This document shows, in pieces, positions 1 through 5,387 of a stretch of DNA of 5,387 bases. The DNA is from Selenomonadaceae bacterium (GTDB taxonomy: Bacteria; Bacillota; Negativicutes; Selenomonadales; Selenomonadaceae), in contig JAFXOC010000115.1 of the NCBI GenBank assembly GCA_017529085.1, forward strand, positions 1-5,387, in the 5' to 3' direction. The notes below the pieces were generated by a model that saw only the letters and a list, made by a program, of their open reading frames with translations, did no database searches and had not been told where the DNA came from. Positions within the stretch are counted from its first letter, which is position 1, and every line of letters starts with the position of its first letter. The position numbers and the translations under genes were made by a program.

Positions 1-209
1 GCGAAGGGGGCGACTTCACTCTTCAAACCTTTAAAAGATAATCAAAAATTTCAATCCACGCCCCCGCGAAGGGGGCGACCGTGTCGCAAACTCTTCAAAA
101 ATTGAGTTATTTATTTCAATCCACGCCCCCGCGAAGGGGGCGACATTGTCGGCGGTTTCATGCTTCTCAATGGCATTATTTCAATCCACGCCCCCGCGAA
201 GGGGGCGAC
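1..209 (-). CRISPR. Type I-C CRISPR array, leader-proximal end (cut by left window edge)
   Basis: Three complete 32-nt repeats lie at 48-79, 113-144 and 178-209, and 1-14 is the end of a fourth. All copies are identical over the part visible. They are separated by three unique spacers of exactly 33 nt at 15-47, 80-112 and 145-177. Read on the minus strand, the direction of the cas genes, the repeat begins GTCGCCCCC, has a TTCGC loop and ends TGGATTGAAAT, which is the classic I-C repeat form. The repeat next to the leader is 178-209, so the spacer at 145-177 should be the newest. The array continues beyond base 1, so total size is unknown. No spacer target can be named from sequence alone. Confidence 0.98.
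178..209 (-). repeat. Leader-proximal CRISPR repeat with 7-bp hairpin and 11-nt handle
   Basis: On the minus strand this repeat folds as CGCCCCC paired with GGGGGCG around a five-base TTCGC loop, preceded by GT and followed by TGGATTGAAAT. In characterised I-C systems Cas5c (Cas5d) cuts at the 3' base of this stem, leaving the last 11 nt as the crRNA 5' handle. The predicted cut here is between the final G of the stem and TGGATTGAAAT. The 209/210 border is the expected site of the first Cas1-Cas2 integration, and this repeat is the one copied at each acquisition. Confidence 0.9.
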
Positions 210-272
210 TTCTCGACTTAGGCACTACGTTTCTCATGGCATTTAATACCTTATTTCGCGAACCTAATATCG

Positions 273-303
273 AGTGTACAAATTAATTTCTAAAACTTGT
301 AAA
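273..303 (-). promoter_or_regulatory. Possible array promoter in the leader (weak)
   Basis: On the minus strand TTTACA (298-303) matches five of six bases of a sigma-70 -35 box. TACACT (273-278) matches four of six bases of a -10 box. The 19-nt spacing is longer than ideal. Transcription would start near 266 and enter the first repeat at 209. The match is poor enough to be chance, and the array could also be read through from the cas operon. Confidence 0.25.
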
Positions 304-331
304 TCACACACACTTCATTTTATGAGTGATT
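302..331 (-). repeat. Inverted repeat just downstream of cas2
   Basis: AATCAC (302-307) is the exact inverse complement of GTGATT (326-331). Nested inside, TCAT (315-318) pairs with ATGA (322-325) over a TTT loop, and CAC (311-313) can extend it by pairing with GTG (326-328) across one bulged base. The outer and extended inner stems compete. The structure lies about 20 nt after the cas2 stop and could protect or pause the end of the cas mRNA. No clear U-tract follows, so it is not called an intrinsic terminator. Confidence 0.4.
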
Positions 332-348
332 CACCTTCGCGATTTTCA

Positions 349-639
349 TTATAACATTATCACCCCTTCCATGTCTATACTCGGCTTTGCTCCATAATGT
401 TCGGTTTTTTCTTTATAATTGTTGCCTAAATTATAAAATCTAAGACTGTCTTTCTTTTCATCTATTATGGATAACAACTGATGCTTCATCAATCGATACG
501 AAGCCGAATCAAGTACACATTCAAATACAGAATTTTGTACCCTTTGTCCATATTTTACACAAAATTTCGCAACTTGTCTAAGCCTTTTTTTACCACCCTC
601 CGTTTCTGTGTTTACATCATATGTTACCAATACCAACAT
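349..639 (-). CDS. cas2: CRISPR-associated protein Cas2 (type I-C)
   Basis: Cas2 forms the dimer that bridges two Cas1 dimers in the spacer integration complex. The 96-residue length is normal for the family. The first beta strand ends in VTYDVN with the conserved aspartate at D8, and RVQNSVFEC (about residues 33-41) matches the conserved R-hQ-SVFE segment of ferredoxin-fold Cas2 proteins. The ATG at 637-639 has a GAGG site (644-647) four bases upstream that overlaps the cas1 stop, suggesting re-initiation after cas1. The gap to cas1 is 6 bp. It is the last gene before the leader and ends in TAA. D8 would suit metal-dependent nuclease activity, but integration by Cas1-Cas2 does not generally need it. 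Confidence 0.97.
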   Translation of the reverse strand: MLVLVTYDVNTETEGGKKRLRQVAKFCVKYGQRVQNSVFECVLDSASYRLMKHQLLSIIDEKKDSLRFYNLGNNYKEKTEHYGAKPSIDMEGVIML

Positions 640-645
640 TTTTCC

Positions 646-1677
646 TCACTTCCATAAAAATGCGGGATATTCCTCTAAATCTTTGCGCAACGTTCTCGCC
701 AAAAGCAAAGCTTGAATATAAGGCACCAATCCCCATTTAATTTTTTCTTCTAAAAAGGGGTGCGTTATCTCTTCTTGCTTTTTCTCTTGCCAAGCTGTCA
801 GAAATTTTTTTCTTCCGCTATCCTTTAACAACACGCTTTGATCTTCTCTTTCTTCAAAATCGGTATGCTTTATTACCCGATTGTTTATCATCTTTAAGAC
901 AAACTTATCAGCATAAATCGCCCTGAGTTCTTCCATCAAATCCAATGCCAGCGACGCTCTGCCCGGTCTGTCTCTGTGGAAAAAGCCCACATAAGCGTCA
1001 AGACCGACACTTTCAAGCGCAGAAGCTGTATCATGCGCCAAAAGCGTATACGCGAAAGACAACATGGCGTTTATCCTGTCTTTTGGAGGACGTTTGCTTC
1101 TTTTTGTAAAAACAAATTGTTTCTTTTGTTGCAATATTAACGCGTCAAAAAGAGAAAAATATGCGGTTGCGGCGCTACCCTCTATACCCAAAAGAGTATC
1201 TGCATTATCGGCATTTTTTGCCGCTTTCATCGAAGTTTTTAACTCGTTTGTAACAAGCAAGAGTTTCTCCGCGTCAAAACTAATGGGATGATCTCTTTTG
1301 GCTCTTTCCAGAACTGTCCTCGCATTAAAAATCTTTGCCGCTATAAAATTTCTCGCAAACAGTATATTTCTTTCCGCATCGTCCGATACGCGATATTGCT
1401 CCTTTCTTAACAACACATTTCCCGGATTCATGCCGGAAATTCTCGCAAGAAATCTTCCATTCGGCGACAAAAAACACATACCGATTTTTCTTTTTACACA
1501 TTCTCCCATCAAAGACGGACTTGCGCCTTTATAACCGAAATAGACTATATTTTCCAGTCCGATTAACGGTATTCTTGCAAGTATGTCTTCATTGTTCTTT
1601 GCGACAACGTTTTCATTTTCGAGAGCCAAATAAATATCTTCGGATTGAACGAAAAGTGTGTTTAACAATCGACGCAT
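646..1677 (-). CDS. cas1: CRISPR-associated endonuclease/integrase Cas1 (type I-C)
   Basis: Cas1 is the metal-dependent integrase that inserts prespacers at the leader-repeat junction. The 343 residues match full-length I-C Cas1. The N-terminal beta domain includes the segment ENIVYFGYKGASP. The helical C-terminal domain carries the expected active site: E166 in GIEGSAA, H234 in FFHRDRPGR, and the acidic pair D246/E249 in LALDLMEELR. The catalytic set therefore looks intact. The ATG directly abuts the cas4 stop (TAAATG) and has a strong GGAGGT site eight bases upstream inside cas4, so translation is probably coupled to cas4. Cas4 and Cas1 are separate proteins here, unlike the Cas4-Cas1 fusions of some other systems. 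No frameshift or truncation is seen. Confidence 0.98.
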   Translation of the reverse strand: MRRLLNTLFVQSEDIYLALENENVVAKNNEDILARIPLIGLENIVYFGYKGASPSLMGECVKRKIGMCFLSPNGRFLARISGMNPGNVLLRKEQYRVSDDAERNILFARNFIAAKIFNARTVLERAKRDHPISFDAEKLLLVTNELKTSMKAAKNADNADTLLGIEGSAATAYFSLFDALILQQKKQFVFTKRSKRPPKDRINAMLSFAYTLLAHDTASALESVGLDAYVGFFHRDRPGRASLALDLMEELRAIYADKFVLKMINNRVIKHTDFEEREDQSVLLKDSGRKKFLTAWQEKKQEEITHPFLEEKIKWGLVPYIQALLLARTLRKDLEEYPAFLWK

Positions 1678-2340
1678 TTAATCGACCTCCATAAAGCTTT
1701 CATAATAAGACGCCACCGACTGCCTTTTCGTCAATTCGGGCAAACATACATCCTTTAACGAACATGACTTGCACGCTTTTTTTATTTTGACTTTCGGAGT
1801 GTATCCTCGCTTGAAATATTGATGCATTTCTTCAAACGCCTTTTGAACTTCTTCTCTTAACTCGGAGGTTATTTCAACTTTCTCCCTGCGATGAATTTTA
1901 TCGTAAAAAAGACACGCCTCATTAATATTTACGCAAAACATTTCTTCCAAACACATAGCTTGCGCTACTACTTGCAAGATGTCGGAATGATCCGCCTTGG
2001 GTTTTCCATGTTTATATTCTATCGGAATAGGTCGCCAAAATCCATCGTATCCCGCAAGCAACGCGCCTTCTTCGCTTTTGTGAAATTCTACCGCGTCTGA
2101 AACACCGGAGATTCCCAATTTGTCGGAGAAAATTCTCATTCCCCGACAAATAATCAAATCTCCTCTTTTTTCCGTTAAATCCTCGTTATGAACTCTTTCG
2201 TGAATTATTTTTCCCTCTGTCGTGAGAAAATTTTCCTGCCACTCGCCCTCCAAATGTATGAGAGCCCATTGCCTTTTGCAAAAAACATAATGCTGAATTC
2301 CCGACAACATCAACCATTCGTTTTCGGGATACGTTTTCAT
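1678..2340 (-). CDS. cas4: CRISPR-associated exonuclease Cas4 (type I-C)
   Basis: Cas4 is an iron-sulfur RecB-family nuclease. In I-C systems it joins Cas1-Cas2 and trims prespacers so that spacers with the correct PAM are inserted in the right orientation. The 220 residues carry the full motif set: H47 (IIHERVH), D82 (GVSDAVEF), E108 and K110 (PIEYKHGK), and Q123/Q127 (LQVVAQAMCLEE). The four cysteines expected to hold the 4Fe-4S cluster are C21 (FCKRQW), C190, C193 and C199 (ACKSCSLKDVC). It starts within the cas7c stop (ATGA, 4-bp overlap), with an AAAGGAA site at 2346-2352 upstream. All key residues are present, so the protein is probably active. Confidence 0.97.
   Translation of the reverse strand: MKTYPENEWLMLSGIQHYVFCKRQWALIHLEGEWQENFLTTEGKIIHERVHNEDLTEKRGDLIICRGMRIFSDKLGISGVSDAVEFHKSEEGALLAGYDGFWRPIPIEYKHGKPKADHSDILQVVAQAMCLEEMFCVNINEACLFYDKIHRREKVEITSELREEVQKAFEEMHQYFKRGYTPKVKIKKACKSCSLKDVCLPELTKRQSVASYYESFMEVD
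1685..1690 (-). promoter_or_regulatory. Ribosome binding site of cas1
   Basis: GGAGGT on the minus strand lies seven bases before the cas1 ATG and within the last codons of cas4. Because the cas4 stop abuts the cas1 start, ribosomes finishing cas4 end on top of this site. Confidence 0.85.
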
Positions 2341-3260
2341 GCCAATTCCTTTATCACCACGCCGTTAGCGCCCACCAATTCGTCGGCGAAAACCTCGCAT
2401 AAAGTTACTCCTTTCGGACAATCGGATTTATTTATTGAAATTTCATAGTCATCATAGGAGCGCGGGACAATGTCTTCATCTTTTTTGCAAATTTTTATCA
2501 AATCGAAAAGTTTATACGCAGGAGCGTTTCCAAGAGGGTTATCGTGCTTATAAACCAACAATCTTCTAACTGACATCTTTCCCCTTGCCGCCGAATGATC
2601 AAGTTCAAACATATTGATGATCGCGTTCCAAAGTTTTTCCAAATCATCTTCAGAAAATCCGGTAACTTTCGCAAAATTGGCGGAAATATAGCCGTCAACT
2701 CGATAAAGCGCGTATGGAACGATAAATTTTCTGCCCATAGTATGCGGCGGATCGTTTTCTGTTGCGCCAACCAAACGAGTAACAGTTATTTCTTGAGGCA
2801 TTATAGGGTCTATACTTTTAGCAAAACCAAGTTGCACCGGACCTCGTACTTGACCACAATTTAAACTTCCCTTGGTAAAAGTTGTCATAACTGCACCGAA
2901 AGTCCTTATATCGAAGAAATTTTCACACATAAAATTCCTAAGTTTTACTTCAATATCCGGATCGTTCTTCTTTAAATTTTTATCGTTTGGATTTACTTTA
3001 TAGTATTCCAAAGCTTCATTATTGCTTCTCTCAAGCGGCACATTTTCTTTGATGTAAATCCGACAGCCTTTATCCTTTCCAAAAGCCGCCTCAACATAAT
3101 TTCTAATCTTACGTTTCAAACACACGTCCGTAACAAGCCCATGATTTGTCTCCTGATCCACTCTGGGCATATTGCCCGCATCGGGATCGCCGTTAGGATT
3201 ACCGTTTTCAACGTCAAACAACACGGTAAATTCATAGCGGTTCTTTATAGCTTCACTCAT
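2337..3260 (-). CDS. cas7c: Cascade backbone subunit Cas7 (type I-C, Csd2)
   Basis: Cas7 polymerises along the crRNA spacer to form the backbone of the I-C Cascade. From the chosen ATG (3258-3260) it is 307 residues, slightly longer than many Csd2 proteins. The N-terminal RRM-type strand and glycine-rich segment FDVENGNPNGDP (residues 15-26) is the family hallmark. Further family segments are SIDPI, TMGRKFIVPYALYR, TGFSEDDLEKLW, DHSAARGKM and GNAPAYKLFD. This start was preferred to an upstream in-frame TTG at 3320 because AGGAGG lies at 3270-3275, nine bases before the ATG, whereas the TTG lies inside cas8c and adds 20 residues unlike the family. It overlaps the cas8c end by 8 bp (ATGAGTGA) and the cas4 start by 4 bp. 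Confidence 0.97.
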   Translation of the reverse strand: MSEAIKNRYEFTVLFDVENGNPNGDPDAGNMPRVDQETNHGLVTDVCLKRKIRNYVEAAFGKDKGCRIYIKENVPLERSNNEALEYYKVNPNDKNLKKNDPDIEVKLRNFMCENFFDIRTFGAVMTTFTKGSLNCGQVRGPVQLGFAKSIDPIMPQEITVTRLVGATENDPPHTMGRKFIVPYALYRVDGYISANFAKVTGFSEDDLEKLWNAIINMFELDHSAARGKMSVRRLLVYKHDNPLGNAPAYKLFDLIKICKKDEDIVPRSYDDYEISINKSDCPKGVTLCEVFADELVGANGVVIKELA

Positions 3261-3627
3261 CTTTGTTATCCTCCTTTTTTGTAAACAACTTTTGAGTTTG
3301 GTGATAATAACCCAACACAAACATTCCCTGCTCTTCTAAAGGTAAGATTTTGGGCAAACTATTCGGGTCTAATTTTCCCATAAGCTCGCCAACCATCTTT
3401 TCATAATAAATTTTTTGACCTCCTTCTAACTTTTTCAAATGATATTGGGATAATTTGCTTAAAACGGGAAAAATATTCCGAGGCGTTGCGCAAAACGCAT
3501 TAAAGTATCTGTCTTTAATTGTCGCGTTTATATCGCCTTCTACGGATCTTTTCTGTATCATTTCCCATACTGAAAAAATCCTGCCCAGTATGTAAGCCGT
3601 ATCTCTTTCATTTTCATCCAAAGCCAC
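3253..3627 (-). CDS. cas11c: Cascade small subunit Cas11c, internal in-frame product of cas8c
   Basis: In several I-C systems the small subunit Cas11 has no gene of its own and is translated from a start inside the 3' part of cas8c. The same arrangement is visible here. A GGGAGGG site at 3636-3642 lies eight bases before an in-frame GTG at 3625-3627 (cas8c codon 472). Starting there gives 124 residues beginning (V)ALDENERDTAYILGRIF, about 14 kDa and the size known for Cas11c. The protein would be largely helical and would line the belly of Cascade, contacting the non-target strand. The site is as strong as those before cas1, cas7c and cas8c. Nearby in-frame ATG codons (codon 463, for example) lack such a site. 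Expression is inferred. Confidence 0.8.
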   Translation of the reverse strand: MALDENERDTAYILGRIFSVWEMIQKRSVEGDINATIKDRYFNAFCATPRNIFPVLSKLSQYHLKKLEGGQKIYYEKMVGELMGKLDPNSLPKILPLEEQGMFVLGYYHQTQKLFTKKEDNKDE

Positions 3628-5040
3628 CGTAATTACCCTCCCTTTATTTCTCATAAGATACGCTTTTATTATTGCGCATCTCGTATGAGAGATTTTATAA
3701 AAAGCCCTGCCCCTGTCGTCTTTGTAATCTTGCTCGCTCTTAATGCGCATCATAGCGTTTGCAAACAAAGACTCGGGATACAAACCGCCGGAAAGTATGG
3801 ATTTTAGTATAGAACCCGCCAATACAGGAGATAAATTTTTATCTCTTGATTTTGAAGATACCAAAGAATCTTTTAATTTCATTATTGGCACATATCTGCT
3901 ATTATCTCGCCCCGCAACGATTTCCATATTTTTATGGTGATTTATAATGTTTTTCAATACGTCCCCAAATGTAGATTGAAGAAAAAAACGTATTGAAATT
4001 CTGGCCGCATTGGGGGACAATCCCAAAATATAAAACGTAGCCTTAGTGTCTAATACGGTATCTTTAAAATCAATGTGCTTACCGCTTTTAATAGCGGTCA
4101 TTGCATCGTCTAGCATTCTATCGTCAATCTTGTTTTCATCATCTCCAAAAGCAAAGAAATCGAATGCGTCCTGATATTCCTCATCGCCTTGTTCCGCCCA
4201 ATACACAACTGTCGCGTCCCCAAAATATTTAACATGGTTCTTGTCCGCAAGCAAACTGTTTAGTACGGTAGTATAAGCGAAAGCGGCATATTCGGAAACC
4301 GGCGCGTTTAATCCCTGCGAATCCTTATTCCCATACGACTCAAAAGCAACATTACCCTTGTTAAACGAAACAATATTTGCGCCCGATGATTGCGCATCTC
4401 GGATGCCTTTAATGCTCGGATGAATTCTCGCAATACTCTCCAAATTACCGGTAATTAAGCATTGCATTTTTGTATCGTTTGAACTGTCGTCAGAAACCCT
4501 TGAAATTCTCCACGCATTTTTTATATCTTCCGCTTCTGTTGCCAATGTATCGCCATACATAAAAATCAAGTTGCCGCCATTTTTAATTTCCTCCAAATCT
4601 TTTTTCAGAACCGCGCAATTTTCCGCATTGCTTGGAATCCAATTATTGAAAAAATTTTTTATCGCAACCGCTGTTTTCGAGGCGCAATCTCTTAATATTG
4701 CCAGATGTTTTTCCTTCGTAGCCTCAAAACATTGCAGACTCCTTGCAGGTTTTCCTTTATTGTCTACGCCCAAAATATATGAAGAATTATCGCATAAAAA
4801 ATTAGGATTTGAACCAGTACCCGCTCGCTTGACTCTTTCCGGCACATTTTCTGACCTTGGCATCAACGTTTTTTTCTTACCGCTTGTAACCTCTTCCCTA
4901 AGATCAACGACTTGAACGATCTCTCCATCCTCGTTTAGCCTAAGTCCAAAAGAGATTTTTTCGTTGCTCCAACCTTTCAAGGGCAACTTACCCTTATGCG
5001 CCAAGTTTTCATACCGCCTAAACAAAGACTGTAGTATCAC
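3253..5040 (-). CDS. cas8c: Cascade large subunit Cas8c (type I-C, Csd1)
   Basis: Cas8c is the large subunit of I-C Cascade. It recognises the PAM, starts DNA unwinding and helps recruit Cas3. The 595 residues fit the family length. Conserved segments include the N-terminal MILQSLFRRYENL and KISFGLRLNEDGEIVQV (about 28-44), NFLCDNSSYILG (about 80-91), FYILGLSPNAARISIRFF (about 336-353), and the C-terminal block with YILGRIFSVWE, NATIKDRYFNAFCATP and MFVLGYYHQTQ. It starts with GTG (5038-5040) inside the cas5c stop (GTGA overlap), with GGAGGT at 5047-5052 upstream. The C-terminal quarter is also predicted to be translated alone as Cas11c. The frame is intact. Confidence 0.97.
   Translation of the reverse strand: MILQSLFRRYENLAHKGKLPLKGWSNEKISFGLRLNEDGEIVQVVDLREEVTSGKKKTLMPRSENVPERVKRAGTGSNPNFLCDNSSYILGVDNKGKPARSLQCFEATKEKHLAILRDCASKTAVAIKNFFNNWIPSNAENCAVLKKDLEEIKNGGNLIFMYGDTLATEAEDIKNAWRISRVSDDSSNDTKMQCLITGNLESIARIHPSIKGIRDAQSSGANIVSFNKGNVAFESYGNKDSQGLNAPVSEYAAFAYTTVLNSLLADKNHVKYFGDATVVYWAEQGDEEYQDAFDFFAFGDDENKIDDRMLDDAMTAIKSGKHIDFKDTVLDTKATFYILGLSPNAARISIRFFLQSTFGDVLKNIINHHKNMEIVAGRDNSRYVPIMKLKDSLVSSKSRDKNLSPVLAGSILKSILSGGLYPESLFANAMMRIKSEQDYKDDRGRAFYKISHTRCAIIKAYLMRNKGRVITVALDENERDTAYILGRIFSVWEMIQKRSVEGDINATIKDRYFNAFCATPRNIFPVLSKLSQYHLKKLEGGQKIYYEKMVGELMGKLDPNSLPKILPLEEQGMFVLGYYHQTQKLFTKKEDNKDE
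3270..3275 (-). promoter_or_regulatory. Ribosome binding site of cas7c
   Basis: AGGAGG on the minus strand sits nine bases upstream of the ATG at 3258-3260, within the last codons of cas8c. It fixes the cas7c start at this ATG rather than the in-frame TTG at 3320. Confidence 0.85.
3636..3642 (-). promoter_or_regulatory. Internal ribosome binding site for cas11c
   Basis: On the minus strand this reads GGGAGGG, containing GGAGG, and follows AAA. It lies within cas8c codons 466-469 (K-G-R-V) and eight bases before the GTG of codon 472. It decides the cas11c start. Confidence 0.75.
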
Positions 5041-5387
5041 ATCCTCACCTCCACATCTCGTAAATCTAATACGCCATCTTTTAAGACTGCTCTAAAAAAT
5101 TTCGGGTTTATGTCCTCTTTCACTGAATAATCCATATCGTAAAGCATAAACCCTAAATCTTTCTCACCTTCGTAAGCGGTTTTAATTTCATCTTCCTCAT
5201 AAGGCGAAACTATAGCCGGAAATTCGCGACAGCCAAGGTACGGAGTGTGAAAACACTGTCCTTTTTTAAGCCTTCGTCTGAAAATTTCCGCAAATTTCGC
5301 TTCGTTATCCGTAATGTTTATCTCATCAGCCTTCATAACAAAATGCGCATCAACAATATAATGCACATCTTTTAAAACCATTGAAGC
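5037..5387 (-). CDS. cas5c: Cas5c (Cas5d) crRNA-processing endonuclease, C-terminal part only
   Basis: Cas5c replaces Cas6 in type I-C: it cuts the pre-crRNA repeat hairpin and stays on the 5' handle as a Cascade subunit. Only the last 116 codons are in the window, and the reading frame stays open through the right edge. The ATG at 5379-5381 is therefore an internal methionine, preceded in frame by Ala-Ser. Recognisable family segments are LKDVHYIVDAHF, FAEIFRRRLKKGQCFHTPYLGCREFPA, LGFMLYDMDY and PKFFRAVLKDGVLDL. The full protein is normally about 220-240 residues. The catalytic residues of characterised Cas5d proteins lie in the missing N-terminal half, so activity cannot be judged here. It overlaps cas8c by 4 bp. 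Confidence 0.94.
   Translation of the reverse strand, partial: ASMVLKDVHYIVDAHFVMKADEINITDNEAKFAEIFRRRLKKGQCFHTPYLGCREFPAIVSPYEEDEIKTAYEGEKDLGFMLYDMDYSVKEDINPKFFRAVLKDGVLDLRDVEVRM
5047..5052 (-). promoter_or_regulatory. Ribosome binding site of cas8c
   Basis: GGAGGT on the minus strand lies six bases before the GTG at 5038-5040, inside the end of cas5c. It supports the non-ATG start of cas8c and coupling to cas5c translation. Confidence 0.85.

Larger units (their letters stand above)
210..348 (-). promoter_or_regulatory. CRISPR leader between cas2 and the array
   Basis: This 139-bp stretch has no credible ORF. It is AT-rich and separates the cas2 stop from the first repeat, which is where a I-C leader lies. 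Leaders normally supply the array promoter and the sequences that direct Cas1-Cas2 to the first repeat. Visible elements are an inverted repeat at 302-331, two TTCGCGA boxes at 255-261 and 336-342, a segment at 231-262 resembling the first spacer-repeat junction, and a tandem AAGTCG next to the first repeat. Its role is inferred from position. Confidence 0.85.

Noticed and set aside
145..177. The newest spacer as a self-targeting spacer against a cas gene in this window
   Set aside because: By eye I found no extended match within the cas genes. The only notable match is the 13-of-14 similarity to the leader, which is too short to be a protospacer.
302..331. The inverted repeat after cas2 as a rho-independent terminator
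   Set aside because: The stem is weak and AT-rich with competing pairings, and no T-run follows on the minus strand.
1064..1534. Plus-strand ORFs of 75 and 78 codons
   Set aside because: They are antisense to cas1, resemble no family I know, and are explained as shadows of a well-supported gene.
1891..2448. Plus-strand ORFs antisense to cas4 and the cas7c end
   Set aside because: They overlap conserved minus-strand genes, show no recognisable domain and have no independent support.
2498..2864. A 90-codon minus-strand ORF and an 89-codon plus-strand ORF within cas7c
   Set aside because: They are alternative-frame shadows of cas7c, whose frame carries the family motifs.
3261..3320. An upstream in-frame TTG start adding 20 residues to cas7c
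   Set aside because: It lies inside cas8c, has no clear ribosome binding site and adds residues unlike the family, whereas AGGAGG sits correctly before the ATG at 3258-3260.
4571..4915. A 114-codon plus-strand ORF antisense to cas8c (and a 65-codon one at 3743-3940)
   Set aside because: The sequences look like reverse translations of cas8c and have no family features.
5379..5381. This ATG as the true start of a short cas5c
   Set aside because: The frame remains open to the window edge and the visible protein matches only the C-terminal half of Cas5c, so the gene is cut by the window rather than shortened.

Overview
This window is most of a type I-C (formerly Dvulg/Csd) CRISPR-Cas locus from a bacterium. 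All genes lie on the minus strand. In transcription order they are the C-terminal half of cas5c (cut by the right edge), cas8c with a nested cas11c, cas7c, cas4, cas1 and cas2, followed by an AT-rich leader and the leader-proximal end of the repeat array (cut by the left edge). The usual I-C order begins with cas3, which would lie past the right edge together with the start of cas5c. Nothing fixes the species. The moderately AT-rich composition, the strong GGAGG-type Shine-Dalgarno sites and the classic I-C layout fit many anaerobic or Firmicutes-like bacteria, but this is only an inference.

Layout: 1-209 is the array, with three complete identical 32-nt repeats, one partial repeat and three spacers of exactly 33 nt. 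210-348 is the leader and intergenic region. 349-1680 holds cas2 and cas1, and 1678-2340 holds cas4; together these are the adaptation module. 2337-5387 holds cas7c, cas8c/cas11c and partial cas5c, the Cascade (effector) module. The genes are packed end to end: 4-bp GTGA overlap (cas5c/cas8c), 8-bp overlap (cas8c/cas7c), 4-bp ATGA overlap (cas7c/cas4), zero gap (cas4/cas1) and 6-bp gap (cas1/cas2). This fits one polycistronic mRNA with coupled translation.

How it works together: Cas4, Cas1 and Cas2 select, trim and insert new spacers at the leader-repeat junction near 209/210. The array is transcribed leftward. Cas5c, which replaces Cas6 in I-C, should cut each repeat at the base of its 7-bp hairpin and leave an 11-nt 5' handle. 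The crRNA is then bound by Cas5c, Cas7c, Cas8c and Cas11c, and Cas3 (outside the window) would degrade the target DNA.

The system is a known type. The points most worth a second look are a well-formed internal ribosome binding site and GTG codon inside cas8c that predict a separately translated 124-residue Cas11c, and a leader segment that resembles the first spacer-repeat junction.
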